Made by a program: the position numbers and the translations under genes. 64,000 nucleotides of DNA from Komagataeibacter oboediens (lineage in GTDB: Bacteria; Pseudomonadota; Alphaproteobacteria; Acetobacterales; Acetobacteraceae): positions 22,531-86,530 of the forward strand of contig NZ_NKTX01000006.1 in NCBI RefSeq assembly GCF_003207815.1, given 5' to 3'. The notes under the pieces are model-generated. The model made no database searches. It was not told the origin of the DNA and saw nothing but the letters and a program-made list of their open reading frames with translations. Within the stretch, counting starts at the first letter, position 1, and each line of letters begins with the position of its first letter. Positions 51,465 to 59,798 of the stretch are shown piece by piece.

Positions 51465-51806
51465 TCAGGGCTCCTGTGTCACGGTAACGGTGCCCGTCGC
51501 CTGGTCGGGGTGGTAGTCATCGAAAAACTTGTAAGTCCCGGGATGCAGCGGCCCCGCATGCACGGTAATCGTCCCGCCGGACACCACGATTTTCTCGAAT
51601 TTCAAATCATAGCTTTCGAATTCGTCCGTCGTGTCATCATGATTATCAAGGGTGATCAGGAAGCGCTGCCCGGCGGGAACCGTAATATGGTCCGGGGTGA
51701 AATGGTGATCCTTCACCTCCAGGTGCACAGGCTCCATCGCCCATGCCGCCGGGACAGGCGCAAGCGCCGCAAGCCAGACACATGACAGAACGGATACGTA
51801 ACGCAT
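51465..51806 (-). CDS. Periplasmic cupredoxin-domain protein, FTR1 partner
   Basis: A 113-aa exported protein. The signal peptide is YVSVLSCVWLAALAPVPAAWA. The mature part is a cupredoxin-like barrel: HLEVKDHHFTPDHITVPAGQ, FLITLDNHDDTTDEFESYDL, and HPGTYKFFDDYHPDQATGTV. Glu and His replace the normal Cys copper ligand, as in FtrB/EfeO cupredoxin domains. The start at 51806 is chosen for GGAG eight bases upstream; a GTG at 51815 is possible. It probably binds or oxidises iron for the permease. Confidence 0.82.
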   Translation of the reverse strand: MRYVSVLSCVWLAALAPVPAAWAMEPVHLEVKDHHFTPDHITVPAGQRFLITLDNHDDTTDEFESYDLKFEKIVVSGGTITVHAGPLHPGTYKFFDDYHPDQATGTVTVTQEP

Positions 51807-51830
51807 ACGGCACACTCCAACAGTGCGCGC

Positions 51831-51858
51831 ATGTTATGCGATTTAGTCTCAGTGTCAA
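51831..51858 (-). promoter_or_regulatory. Sigma-70-type promoter of the cupredoxin-FTR1 operon
   Basis: On the minus strand a perfect TTGACA is followed 16 bases later by TAACAT. The -10 box ends about 25 bases before the ATG at 51806. No clear Fur box overlaps it. Confidence 0.6.
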
Positions 51859-51935
51859 TTATAAGGCAGCCGGCTTTCAGGCTGCCTGAGCATCTTCGAT
51901 GATACGGGCAACGCATAAAGGATATACATCTTGAT

Positions 51936-51958
51936 AAGATATAAATTATTGACATCTT
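51936..51958 (+). promoter_or_regulatory. NsrR operator 1 upstream of hmp
   Basis: A 23-base dyad with left half AAGATATAAAT, centre T and right half ATTGACATCTT. Outer arms AAGAT / ATCTT are perfect and fit the NsrR consensus. Confidence 0.7.
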
Positions 51959-51971
51959 TATAGACGCCAAT

Positions 51972-51994
51972 AAGATGTAGATATTATATATCTT
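51972..51994 (+). promoter_or_regulatory. NsrR operator 2 upstream of hmp
   Basis: A 23-base dyad with left half AAGATGTAGAT, centre A and right half TTATATATCTT. It lies 36 bases from operator 1 centre to centre and ends 15 bases before the hmp ATG. Confidence 0.72.
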
Positions 51995-52009
51995 TAAAGG
52001 AAATCAGGA

Positions 52010-53227
52010 ATGGCGTCCCCACTGGATGACAAGACCCGCGGCATCATCACGGCCTGTGTCCCCGCGCTGGAGGCACACGGCCTGGCGATCACGACGGAAA
52101 TGTACCGTCGGCTGCTGGCCAATCCGGACATTCGTGACCTGTTCAACATGTCGCACCAGAAAGACGGGGAACAGCCAAGGGCGCTGGCGCTTGCGGTGCT
52201 GGCCTATGCCCGCAACATCGACAACCCGGGCGTCATGGCCGGTGCGGTCGAACGCATTGCGGAAAAGCATGTCGGCCTGAACATCCTGCCCGAACATTAT
52301 CCGTATGTTGCGGATGCCCTGCTGGGCGCCATCGCGCATGTACTGGGGGATGCCGCGACACCCGAGATCATGGACGCGTGGGGCAAGGCCTACTGGTTCC
52401 TTGCTGAAATCCTGATCGGGCGCGAGGAACAGATTTACGTAGCCCATGCCGCAGCCCCGGGCGGATGGGTTGGCTGGCGTCCCTTCCGTGTCAGCCGCCG
52501 CGTGGTGGAAAGTGAAACCGTCACATCGTTTGAACTTGTGCCCCAGGACGGCAGACCCGTCATGCGCCATGTGCCGGGGCAGTACCTCAGTTTCCGCCTC
52601 GACGTGCCGGGCCATGGCGCCGAACGGCGCAATTACAGCATTTCCTCCGCCCCCGGCTCAGCCTCCTACCGCATAAGCGTCCGCCGTATCGACAATGGCG
52701 TCGTCTCCGACTGGCTGCATGACAGCGTGAAGGAAGGCACGGTGCTGCAGGTCTCCGCCCCGGCGGGTGACTTCACACTGGGCGACCCGGCTCCTGCATC
52801 CATCGTGTTCCTCAGCGCGGGTGTCGGCCTTACGCCCTTCATGTCCATGCTGGGCGCGCTGGACGCCAGTACGGCCAGAAAACCCGTGCGCTTCGTTCAC
52901 ACCACCCGCACGCCCGGGACGGAAGCCTTTGGTCCCGCCATCCGTGACCTTGCCGCAAGGGGCATGCTGCGCGCCGACATATTCTACAGCCGCGCCACAC
53001 CGCAGGCAGCGCAGGACGCCACAGGCGTCACCCTGCATGCAGGCCGCATGACACCGGCATGGCTGACGCAGGAAATCGACAGGGCTGCGACCTACTACAT
53101 CTGCGGTCCCGACGGTTTCATGCGCGATACCGTCGCGACACTGAAGGCCGCAGGCGTGCCCGACGGCCATATCCGGTACGAGTTTTTCGGTTCGGCGGCG
53201 GATGCGGCGCTCCCCGGGGCGGCATGA
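52010..53227 (+). CDS. hmp: Flavohemoglobin Hmp, nitric oxide dioxygenase
   Basis: A 405-aa cytosolic enzyme that converts NO and oxygen to nitrate with NAD(P)H. The N-terminal globin domain has the proximal His in AEKHVGLNI and the region LFNMSHQKDGEQ. The FAD domain has GQYLSFRL and RRNYSISSAPG. The NAD domain has AGVGLTPFMSML, YYICGPDGFM and the closing YEFFG. AAAGGA precedes the ATG. Two NsrR-type dyads lie directly upstream, so it is expected to be induced by NO through NsrR (43209). Its stop overlaps the DUF488 gene. Confidence 0.96.
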   Translation: MASPLDDKTRGIITACVPALEAHGLAITTEMYRRLLANPDIRDLFNMSHQKDGEQPRALALAVLAYARNIDNPGVMAGAVERIAEKHVGLNILPEHYPYVADALLGAIAHVLGDAATPEIMDAWGKAYWFLAEILIGREEQIYVAHAAAPGGWVGWRPFRVSRRVVESETVTSFELVPQDGRPVMRHVPGQYLSFRLDVPGHGAERRNYSISSAPGSASYRISVRRIDNGVVSDWLHDSVKEGTVLQVSAPAGDFTLGDPAPASIVFLSAGVGLTPFMSMLGALDASTARKPVRFVHTTRTPGTEAFGPAIRDLAARGMLRADIFYSRATPQAAQDATGVTLHAGRMTPAWLTQEIDRAATYYICGPDGFMRDTVATLKAAGVPDGHIRYEFFGSAADAALPGAA

Positions 53228-53592
53228 TGACTGGCATTCGTGTCAGGCGGGTTTATGACCCGCCTGAACCGGATGATGGCAGTCGCGTGCTGGTGGATCG
53301 CCTGTGGCCCCGTGGGGTCAGCCGGGACCGCGCCAGCCTGACACTATGGCTGAAGGATATTGCGCCCAGTACCGGACTGCGCCAGTGGTTTGGTCACGAC
53401 CCGGCACGGTGGGCCGAATTCCAGAAGCGCTATATTACGGAACTGCAGGCCAATCCCCAACCTGTGAAACAGTTGCTGGACATGGTCCGCGCCGGTACCG
53501 TCACCCTGCTGTACGGCGCACGGGATACGCAGCATAACGAGGCGATCGTCCTTGCTACGTACCTGCGCAACCGGATAGACCACGGGGCCTGA
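53224..53592 (+). CDS. DUF488 (YeaO-like) protein
   Basis: A 122-aa cytosolic protein of the DUF488 family: IRVRRVYDPPEPDDGSRVLV, DRLWPRGVSRDRASLTLWLK, IAPSTGLRQWFGHDPARW, and TLLYGARDTQHNEAIVL near the end. Biochemical role is unknown. Its start (ATGATG) overlaps the hmp stop by four bases, so it is co-translated with the NO-detoxifying enzyme and shares its NsrR control. This suggests a role in nitrosative stress, by context only. Confidence 0.88.
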   Translation: MMTGIRVRRVYDPPEPDDGSRVLVDRLWPRGVSRDRASLTLWLKDIAPSTGLRQWFGHDPARWAEFQKRYITELQANPQPVKQLLDMVRAGTVTLLYGARDTQHNEAIVLATYLRNRIDHGA

Positions 53593-53799
53593 CGCATCAC
53601 GTCATGTCCCGCATATTGCCCGCGGCATGTCCATATTCCGACCCGTCACAGGACAACATGCGGAACCAAAGCCGTGATCGCCCCCTTTAGCAGGTCATCG
53701 ACACCGCCCTGACCGGCACGCCACACCCGTGCCACTGCCAGCCAGTCACGACAGGCGGCAACGGGCGGGGCCCCTGCCAACCGGGAAGGATCGCGTACC

Positions 53800-54495
53800 A
53801 TGATTACCGTGCATCATCTGGACAATTCACGTTCACAACGGATCCTGTGGCTGCTGGAAGAACTGGAGATTCCCTACGACATCCGGTTTTACAGACGCGA
53901 TCCCAAAACCATGATGGCCCCCAGGTCCCTGCGAACCGTCCATCCACTGGGCAAGGCGCCGGTCATAACGGATACGGACGGGAACGTGACGCTGGCCGAA
54001 AGCGGGGCGATCATCGAATACATCATCGACAAATACGGCAATGGCCGACTGGCGCCCGCGCGGGGCACGCCGGAGTACATCCGTTTCATATACTGGCTGC
54101 ATTATGCGGAAGGTTCCGCCATGCCGCCGCTGCTGCTCAAGCTGATATTCGGGCTGTTGCCAAAACGCGCCCCCCTGCCGCTACGCCCGTTCGCCTTCCT
54201 GATCGCATGCGGGGCACAGCGGACGGTCATCAATCCGCAGGTCAAGCTGCATATGGATTACTGGGAACGCAGCCTGTCGGAAAGTGAATGGTTCGCGGGC
54301 GATGACTTCACCGCCGCCGACATCCAGATGAGCTTCCCGCTGGAGACCGCCGCCGCCCGCGCCGGGGCTGCCGATAACCGGCCGCACGTGGGGGCATTCC
54401 TGCGCCGCATCCATGACCGTCCCGCCTATCAGCGCGCCCTGCTGCGGGGCGGGAAATATGCCTATGCCAATGCCGGAGGAAAAACGGCATCCTGA
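53800..54495 (+). CDS. Glutathione S-transferase
   Basis: A 231-aa enzyme with an N-terminal thioredoxin-like domain (VHHLDNSRSQRILWLLEELE, HPLGKAPVITD with the cis-Pro, ESGAIIEYIIDKYG with the Glu-Ser glutathione site) and an all-helical C-terminal domain (WFAGDDFTAADIQMSFPLE). A Ser in NSRSQR is the likely catalytic residue. It conjugates or isomerises electrophiles with glutathione; substrate is unknown. GGGAAGGA lies before the start. It stands between the NO operon and the ABC-F gene. Confidence 0.9.
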   Translation: MITVHHLDNSRSQRILWLLEELEIPYDIRFYRRDPKTMMAPRSLRTVHPLGKAPVITDTDGNVTLAESGAIIEYIIDKYGNGRLAPARGTPEYIRFIYWLHYAEGSAMPPLLLKLIFGLLPKRAPLPLRPFAFLIACGAQRTVINPQVKLHMDYWERSLSESEWFAGDDFTAADIQMSFPLETAAARAGAADNRPHVGAFLRRIHDRPAYQRALLRGGKYAYANAGGKTAS

Positions 54496-54588
54496 TCCGG
54501 GGCAGACGTCTGGCACCGACGGGCCATGGTTTACGCTGCGTGCGCGTTCGTATTAAGTGCGCGCGTACTCCCACCCGCCCGAGGTTCC

Positions 54589-56211
54589 ATGATTCGTCTT
54601 GACAGCATCACCAGGCATAATGGCCAGCGTCTGGTCTTTATCGAAGCTTCAGCTGCGTTACAGAAGGGGGAGAAGATCGGCCTTGTCGGCCCGAACGGGG
54701 CTGGCAAGACCACGCTGTTCCGCATGATCACCGGGCAGGACGAACCCGATGAGGGCACTATCCTGGTCGATCGCGGAGCCACCATCGGCTTTTTCAGTCA
54801 GGACGTCGGTGAAATGTCCGGCCGCAGCGCCGTGGCCGAAGTCATGGATGGCGCGGGAGCGGTGTCCGAAGTCGCGGCCGAACTGGCGGTACTGGAAGCG
54901 GCACTGGCCGACCCCGAACAGATGGACCAGCTGGACAGCATCCTTGAACGCTTTGGCGAGGTGCAGGCCCGTTTTGAGGAACTGGGCGGTTATGCGCTGG
55001 ACAGTAAGGCGCGCGAAGTGCTGCACGGCCTTGGCTTCAGTCAGGAAATGATGGATGGCGACGTGGGCCGGCTTTCGGGCGGATGGAAAATGCGCGTGGC
55101 ACTCGCGCGCATCCTGCTCATGCGGCCTGATGTCATGCTGCTGGATGAACCCAGCAACCATCTCGACCTGGAAAGCCTGATCTGGCTGGAACAGTTCCTG
55201 TCGGGCTATGACGGCGCGCTGCTCATGACATCGCATGACCGGGCCTTCATGAACCGCGTCATCAACAAGGTGATCGAGATTGATGGCGGCAGCCTGACCA
55301 GCTTCTCTGGCGATTATGAGTTCTATGAACAGCAGCGCGCCCAGAACGAAAAGCAGCAGCAGGCCCAGTTTGACCGCCAGCAGGCGGCACTGGCCAAGGA
55401 AATCAGTTTCATCGAACGCTTCAAGGCCCGCGCTTCCCACGCGGCACAGGTGCAGAGCCGCGTGAAGAAGCTGGAAAAGATTGACCGCGTCGAACCACCC
55501 AAGCGGCGGCAGGCAGTCAGCTTCGAGTTCCCGCCCGCCCCACGATCGGGCGAGGACGTGGTCAGGCTGCGCGGCGTGGACAAGCGGTATGGCGAGCGCG
55601 TCATCTACCATAACCTTGACCTGCTGATCCGGCGACGGGAACGGTGCTGTGTCCTTGGTGTCAATGGCGCGGGCAAGTCGACGCTGCTCAAGCTGGTGAC
55701 CGGCACCACGCAGCCCGACGCAGGCACTGTGACACTGGGGGGCAGTGTCAAAATGGGCTATTTCGCCCAGCACGCCATGGACCTGCTGGATGAAAGCCGC
55801 ACGGTGTTCGAAACACTGGATGATGCCTTCCCGCTTGCCAGTCAGGGATCGCTGCGCGCACTGGCGGGCAGTTTCGGCTTTTCCGGTGATGAGGTGGACA
55901 AAAGCTGCCGCGTGCTGTCGGGTGGGGAAAAGGCGCGGCTGGTCATGGCATTGATGCTGTTTGACCCGCCGAATTTCCTGGTGCTGGATGAACCGACCAA
56001 CCATCTGGACATCGCAACCAAGGAAATGCTGATCACCGCGCTGGCCCGGTACGAGGGCACGATGCTGTTCGTCTCGCATGACCGGCATTTCCTGTCCGCG
56101 CTGTCCAACCGGGTGCTGGAACTGCCCCCCGACGGGATTCATCAGTATGATGGCGGGTACAGTGAATATGTCGCGAATACCGGACAGGAAGCGCCGGGAC
56201 TGCATGCCTGA
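54589..56211 (+). CDS. ABC-F family ATPase (ribosome-associated)
   Basis: A 540-aa protein with two ABC cassettes and no membrane part. Cassette 1: [44 protein letters not shown]. Cassette 2: [43 protein letters not shown] charged linker rich in Gln, Lys and Arg ([13 protein letters not shown] ... [10 protein letters not shown]) separates them, as in ABC-F proteins that act on the ribosome. It resembles YheS/Uup-type housekeeping members more than antibiotic-resistance factors. Start at 54589 is set by similarity; GAGG is only four bases upstream. The frame is open upstream to 54526. Confidence 0.9.
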   Translation: MIRLDSITRHNGQRLVFIEASAALQKGEKIGLVGPNGAGKTTLFRMITGQDEPDEGTILVDRGATIGFFSQDVGEMSGRSAVAEVMDGAGAVSEVAAELAVLEAALADPEQMDQLDSILERFGEVQARFEELGGYALDSKAREVLHGLGFSQEMMDGDVGRLSGGWKMRVALARILLMRPDVMLLDEPSNHLDLESLIWLEQFLSGYDGALLMTSHDRAFMNRVINKVIEIDGGSLTSFSGDYEFYEQQRAQNEKQQQAQFDRQQAALAKEISFIERFKARASHAAQVQSRVKKLEKIDRVEPPKRRQAVSFEFPPAPRSGEDVVRLRGVDKRYGERVIYHNLDLLIRRRERCCVLGVNGAGKSTLLKLVTGTTQPDAGTVTLGGSVKMGYFAQHAMDLLDESRTVFETLDDAFPLASQGSLRALAGSFGFSGDEVDKSCRVLSGGEKARLVMALMLFDPPNFLVLDEPTNHLDIATKEMLITALARYEGTMLFVSHDRHFLSALSNRVLELPPDGIHQYDGGYSEYVANTGQEAPGLHA

Positions 56212-56247
56212 TCACAACTGCGCAGGACCTGCCTCTGCGCCTTGAAA

Positions 56248-56264
56248 ATACCACTGGGGGGTAT
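56248..56264 (+). promoter_or_regulatory. CsoR-type operator before the copper ATPase
   Basis: ATACC and GGTAT flank ACTGGGG in a 17-base dyad with a G run, the arrangement known for Cu(I)-CsoR sites. It lies 34 bases before the GTG start at 56298. A csoR gene follows the ATPase. Confidence 0.62.
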
Positions 56265-56297
56265 AAATCAGGGGAGAATACGCGAAGGAGCGCCACA

Positions 56298-58670
56298 GTG
56301 TCCCAGACCATGAGCTTTCCCGTGGGCGGCATGTCGTGCGCCGCCTGTGCCGCGCGTATTGAAAAGATCCTCAACCGTCAGGACGGCGTGCACGCCAGCG
56401 TCAATTTCGCAACCGGGCGCGTACAGGTGGTGCTTGATGCGCCTGCCGCCACGATCGGCGCCGTTGTCGCCACCATCCGCAAGGCGGGCTTCACGGTGGA
56501 TGAAACCAGCGTGGACCTGTCCATTACCGGCATGTCGTGCGCAGCATGCGCGGCGCGGATTGAAAAGATCCTCAACCGCCTGCCCCTGACACAGGCCAGC
56601 GTGAACCTTGCTACCGAACGGGCGCATATCATGTTCGTGCCCGGCATTGTGGATGCGGACACCTTCATCGCCCGCATTGAAAAGGCCGGTTTCGGCGCAG
56701 CACGGGTGGATGATGGCACGCCGGATGACGCGCAGGCCCGGCGTCTTGCCGCATGGCAGGCGGAACGCGCGCATTTCGTGCTGCTGCTGGTCCTGTCCCT
56801 GCCATTTTTCGTACAGATGGCGCTGATGCCCTTCGGGGCCATGTACATGATGCCCGGCTGGCTGCAACTTGTGCTGGCGGGTGTGGTACAGTTTTACGGT
56901 GCGCGCCATCTGTACCAGCGCGCGTGGAACGCCGTGCGCGGCGGCGGCGCCAACATGGATGTGCTGGTCGTGATGGGAACCACCATCGCACATGTCTTCA
57001 GCGCCATTGTCGTGATCGCCCACCTGCACCAGCCTGTGTATTTCGAAGCCAGCGTTGCGATCATCACCCTGATCTCCCTGGGCAGGCTCATGGAAGCGCG
57101 CGCGCGGGACCGGACCGGTGCGGGACTGGAAAGGCTGCTAAAGCTGCAGCCACGGCTTGCGCATGTGCTGGTTGATGGCGCGACGGTGGACCGCCCGGTG
57201 GCGGATGTGCGCGTGGGCGATACATTCGTGGTGCGTCCCGGCGAGAGCATTCCGGTTGACGGGGCGGTGCGCGACGGCACGTCCGAAGTCAACGAGGCCA
57301 TGCTGACGGGTGAAAGCCTGCCGGTGTTCAAGCAGGCAGGCGCGCGGGTGTTCGGGGGCACCATCAATACCAATGGCGTGCTGCGCGCCACCGCCACCGG
57401 CGTGGGACATGACACGGCGCTGGCGCATATCGTGAAAATGGTCGAACAGGCGCAGGGGTCAAAAGCGCACGTGCAGCGGCTGGTGGACCGGATATCGAAT
57501 ATCTTCGTGCCCACCGTCCTTGTCATTGCACTGGTCACGTTCGTGGCGGGCTGGCTGGTAACGGGCGATGCGACATGGAGCCTGGTCTCCGCCGTGTCCG
57601 TTCTGGTTATTGCGTGCCCGTGCTCGCTGGGGCTTGCTACGCCCACGGCCATCATGGTGGGCACGGGACTGGGCGCGCGCTGCGGCATCCTGTTCCGCAA
57701 TGCGGATGCACTGGAACAGGCACACAGGCTGACCACCATCATCATGGACAAGACCGGCACCCTGACCGAAGGCAGGCCAACCGTCAGTGACGTTGTGCCC
57801 GCGCCGGGAATGGACACCGGCAGGCTGCTTCAGATCGCCCGCACGCTGGAACAGGAATCCGAACACCCGCTGGCCCGCGCCATTGTCGATCATGCCGCGG
57901 CGGCAGGCGTCGCGGCCCTGCCGATTGTCGATTTCCGCGCCATACCGGGCATGGGTGTCACAGCCATGGTGGATGGCGCACCAGCCTGCCTCGGGTCCCC
58001 CCGTTTCATGGCCGGGCATGGCATGGCGCCAGATGACGACGTGACAGCCCGACTGGAGCAGGACGGCAAAACCGTCATCGCCGTCACGGCCGACGGACAC
58101 CCGATTGGCCATGTCGCCCTGATGGACCGCCTGCGTCCTGACGCCGTGCGAACCGTCAGTGCGCTGAAGGATGCGGGTATCCGGGTCATGATGCTGACAG
58201 GTGACAACCCGCGCAGTGCGGCGTTCATTGCGAAACAGGCAGGCGTGGATGACTACCTTGCGGGCGTGCTGCCCGGTGACAAGGCGCAGGCGGTCAGGAC
58301 ATGCCATGACCGGGGCGGCGTGGTCGGCATGGTAGGGGACGGGATCAATGACGCCCCGGCGCTGGCGGCGGCGGATGTTAGCTTCGCCATTGGCGCGGGC
58401 GCGGCCATTGCGCTGGATACGGCGGATATCGTGTTGATGAAAAGCGAACTGACCAGCGTGCTGGATGCCATTTCCCTGTCCCGCGCCACGCTGTCCAAGA
58501 TCCGCCAGAACCTGTTCTTCGCCTTCATCTATAATATCCTTGGTCTGCCACTCGCCGCTTTCGGGCTGCTCAATCCGATCGTGGCGGGTGCGGCCATGGC
58601 CATGAGTTCGGTATCGGTGGTCAGCAATTCCCTGCTGCTCAACCGCTGGAGGCCAGACGGGCGGATATGA
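56298..58670 (+). CDS. copA: Copper-exporting P1B-type ATPase CopA
   Basis: A 790-aa inner-membrane pump that exports Cu(I) to the periplasm. Two N-terminal metal-binding domains carry identical [13 protein letters not shown] motifs (Cys14/17 and Cys81/84), each followed by KILNR, so one is probably a duplicate. The membrane CPC motif is in [15 protein letters not shown]. Catalytic parts are [16 protein letters not shown] (phosphorylated Asp), [15 protein letters not shown] and the HP pair in SEHPLARAI. The GTG start at 56298 has AAGGAG eight bases upstream. A CsoR-type operator precedes it and csoR follows 80 bases later. Confidence 0.96.
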   Translation: MSQTMSFPVGGMSCAACAARIEKILNRQDGVHASVNFATGRVQVVLDAPAATIGAVVATIRKAGFTVDETSVDLSITGMSCAACAARIEKILNRLPLTQASVNLATERAHIMFVPGIVDADTFIARIEKAGFGAARVDDGTPDDAQARRLAAWQAERAHFVLLLVLSLPFFVQMALMPFGAMYMMPGWLQLVLAGVVQFYGARHLYQRAWNAVRGGGANMDVLVVMGTTIAHVFSAIVVIAHLHQPVYFEASVAIITLISLGRLMEARARDRTGAGLERLLKLQPRLAHVLVDGATVDRPVADVRVGDTFVVRPGESIPVDGAVRDGTSEVNEAMLTGESLPVFKQAGARVFGGTINTNGVLRATATGVGHDTALAHIVKMVEQAQGSKAHVQRLVDRISNIFVPTVLVIALVTFVAGWLVTGDATWSLVSAVSVLVIACPCSLGLATPTAIMVGTGLGARCGILFRNADALEQAHRLTTIIMDKTGTLTEGRPTVSDVVPAPGMDTGRLLQIARTLEQESEHPLARAIVDHAAAAGVAALPIVDFRAIPGMGVTAMVDGAPACLGSPRFMAGHGMAPDDDVTARLEQDGKTVIAVTADGHPIGHVALMDRLRPDAVRTVSALKDAGIRVMMLTGDNPRSAAFIAKQAGVDDYLAGVLPGDKAQAVRTCHDRGGVVGMVGDGINDAPALAAADVSFAIGAGAAIALDTADIVLMKSELTSVLDAISLSRATLSKIRQNLFFAFIYNILGLPLAAFGLLNPIVAGAAMAMSSVSVVSNSLLLNRWRPDGRI

Positions 58671-58750
58671 CCCCTGCCCCACCGTAGGCACCCGGGACGG
58701 GTTATGGTACGGTATATGGACATGTCAGGACAAAATGGACGAAGGCGCGC

Positions 58751-59089
58751 ATGGCAAGACACGAAGAACCGGTGACCGACGCGGCAGGATGCGCGCATTG
58801 CACGCCCCCCACGGACAAAAAGGTCGAACAGCCGCACAAGAAGGCGCTGGTGAACCGTGTCCGCCGGATTGAGGGACAGGTGGGCGGCGTGCTGAACATG
58901 ATTGAGGATGACCGGTACTGCGTTGATATCCTGACCCAGATTTCAGCCGTGAAATCAGCACTGGACGGTGTTGCCATCCAGATCCTGTCCACCCATGCCC
59001 GGGGCTGCGTGCGCCAGTCCGTCATGGACGATGGCGGTGACGACGCGATTGAGGAAATGCTGGGGATCGTGCGCAAGCTGATCCGCTAG
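58751..59089 (+). CDS. csoR: Copper-sensing repressor CsoR
   Basis: A 112-aa helical regulator of the CsoR/RcnR family. The Cu(I) ligands Cys57, His82 and Cys86 have the same spacing as Cys36-His61-Cys65 of Mycobacterium tuberculosis CsoR. RVRRIEGQVGGVLNMIEDDRYC and LDGVAIQILSTHARGCV are family blocks. The first 30 residues add an extra Cys/His segment (AGCAHCTPP) not common to the family, perhaps a second metal site. It is predicted to release the operator at 56248 when copper binds. Start at 58751; an ATG at 58735 is out of frame. Confidence 0.92.
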   Translation: MARHEEPVTDAAGCAHCTPPTDKKVEQPHKKALVNRVRRIEGQVGGVLNMIEDDRYCVDILTQISAVKSALDGVAIQILSTHARGCVRQSVMDDGGDDAIEEMLGIVRKLIR

Positions 59090-59114
59090 AAGCCTGTCTG
59101 AAAACAGGCCGTTG

Positions 59115-59175
59115 ATAAACGGACGTCCAGGGTGCTGCCTTTTTCAAAAGCTTCGCCAGAAACGTCTTCATGATG
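59115..59175 (-). repeat. Dispersed intergenic repeat, copy E (internally deleted)
   Basis: On the minus strand GAAGACGTTTCTGGCGAAGC, TTTTGAAAAAGGCAGCACCC and TGGACGTCC follow copy B but lack the middle GCTTCGGG block. It lies between csoR and the next copper gene. A small hairpin GCCTGT / ACAGGC at 59092-59109 directly follows csoR. Confidence 0.55.
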
Positions 59176-59351
59176 TGCACGGTCCGCACGCGCAGCCTGT
59201 TGGAAAACGCCCTGACCCATACATGCGTAAAGCAGGTTTCTGTCCTATCACACCTGCACCGGCAGGCAGAAAAATGCTTTTCTTTATGCCCCCCATGGGT
59301 ATTATACAGACACGTTTTGTCATGCGACTTGCCTGTGCGTAGGAGCCCTGA

Positions 59352-59738
59352 ATGATCAGGACACATGGCCGGATCTGGATTGGGCTGCTGGCCTGGCTGC
59401 TGATGCAGACCGGGCTGCTGGCCGCGTCCTTTCCTGTCATGGCGCAGGCGCAGACCGTCATGATGCCGCCGCACACTGCCGCGGCTACCCCACATTGCAT
59501 GACACCGGCACCGCCTGTCCATCTGGTACACACGCACCATAAGCAGGACCCGTGCTGTCATGTCCATGTCAGTTCGACCGACATACCCGCCCCCCCGGTA
59601 ACCCTGCTGCCCCCACAACCCGGTGCAGGCACGCAGGCCTACCTGTCCCCGCCGCAGGCCCGTCTGGCTGGCGGTGACTGGCTGCCCCCCATGCGGCCCC
59701 CAAAATACCGGAACGCGCAGGCGCCATCAGGCGTATGA
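59352..59738 (+). CDS. Small exported His/Cys-rich protein at the copper locus (CopL-like position)
   Basis: A 128-aa protein with a strong AGGAG ribosome site six bases upstream. Residues 1-32 are a signal peptide or anchor (WIGLLAWLLMQTGLLAASFPVMA). The mature part is rich in metal-binding residues: PHCMTPAPP, HLVHTHHKQDPCCHVHV, then a Pro-rich tail. In Xanthomonas a similarly placed small ORF, copL, precedes copA-copB and is needed for their copper induction; this protein matches in size, place and composition but I cannot show homology. A hairpin separates it from the multicopper oxidase gene. Confidence 0.65.
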   Translation: MIRTHGRIWIGLLAWLLMQTGLLAASFPVMAQAQTVMMPPHTAAATPHCMTPAPPVHLVHTHHKQDPCCHVHVSSTDIPAPPVTLLPPQPGAGTQAYLSPPQARLAGGDWLPPMRPPKYRNAQAPSGV

Positions 59739-59743
59739 TATGT

Positions 59744-59766
59744 CCACCATCCCGGCGGGATGGTGG
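59744..59766 (+). promoter_or_regulatory. Intercistronic hairpin before the multicopper oxidase gene
   Basis: CCACCATCCC and GGGATGGTGG pair perfectly around three bases. It starts five bases after the small gene's stop and ends 32 bases before the oxidase ATG. There is no T run. It may be an attenuator or an mRNA-processing site. Confidence 0.5.
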
Positions 59767-59798
59767 GGTGTGACTGCCCTGTTTCCGGAATTTTCCCT

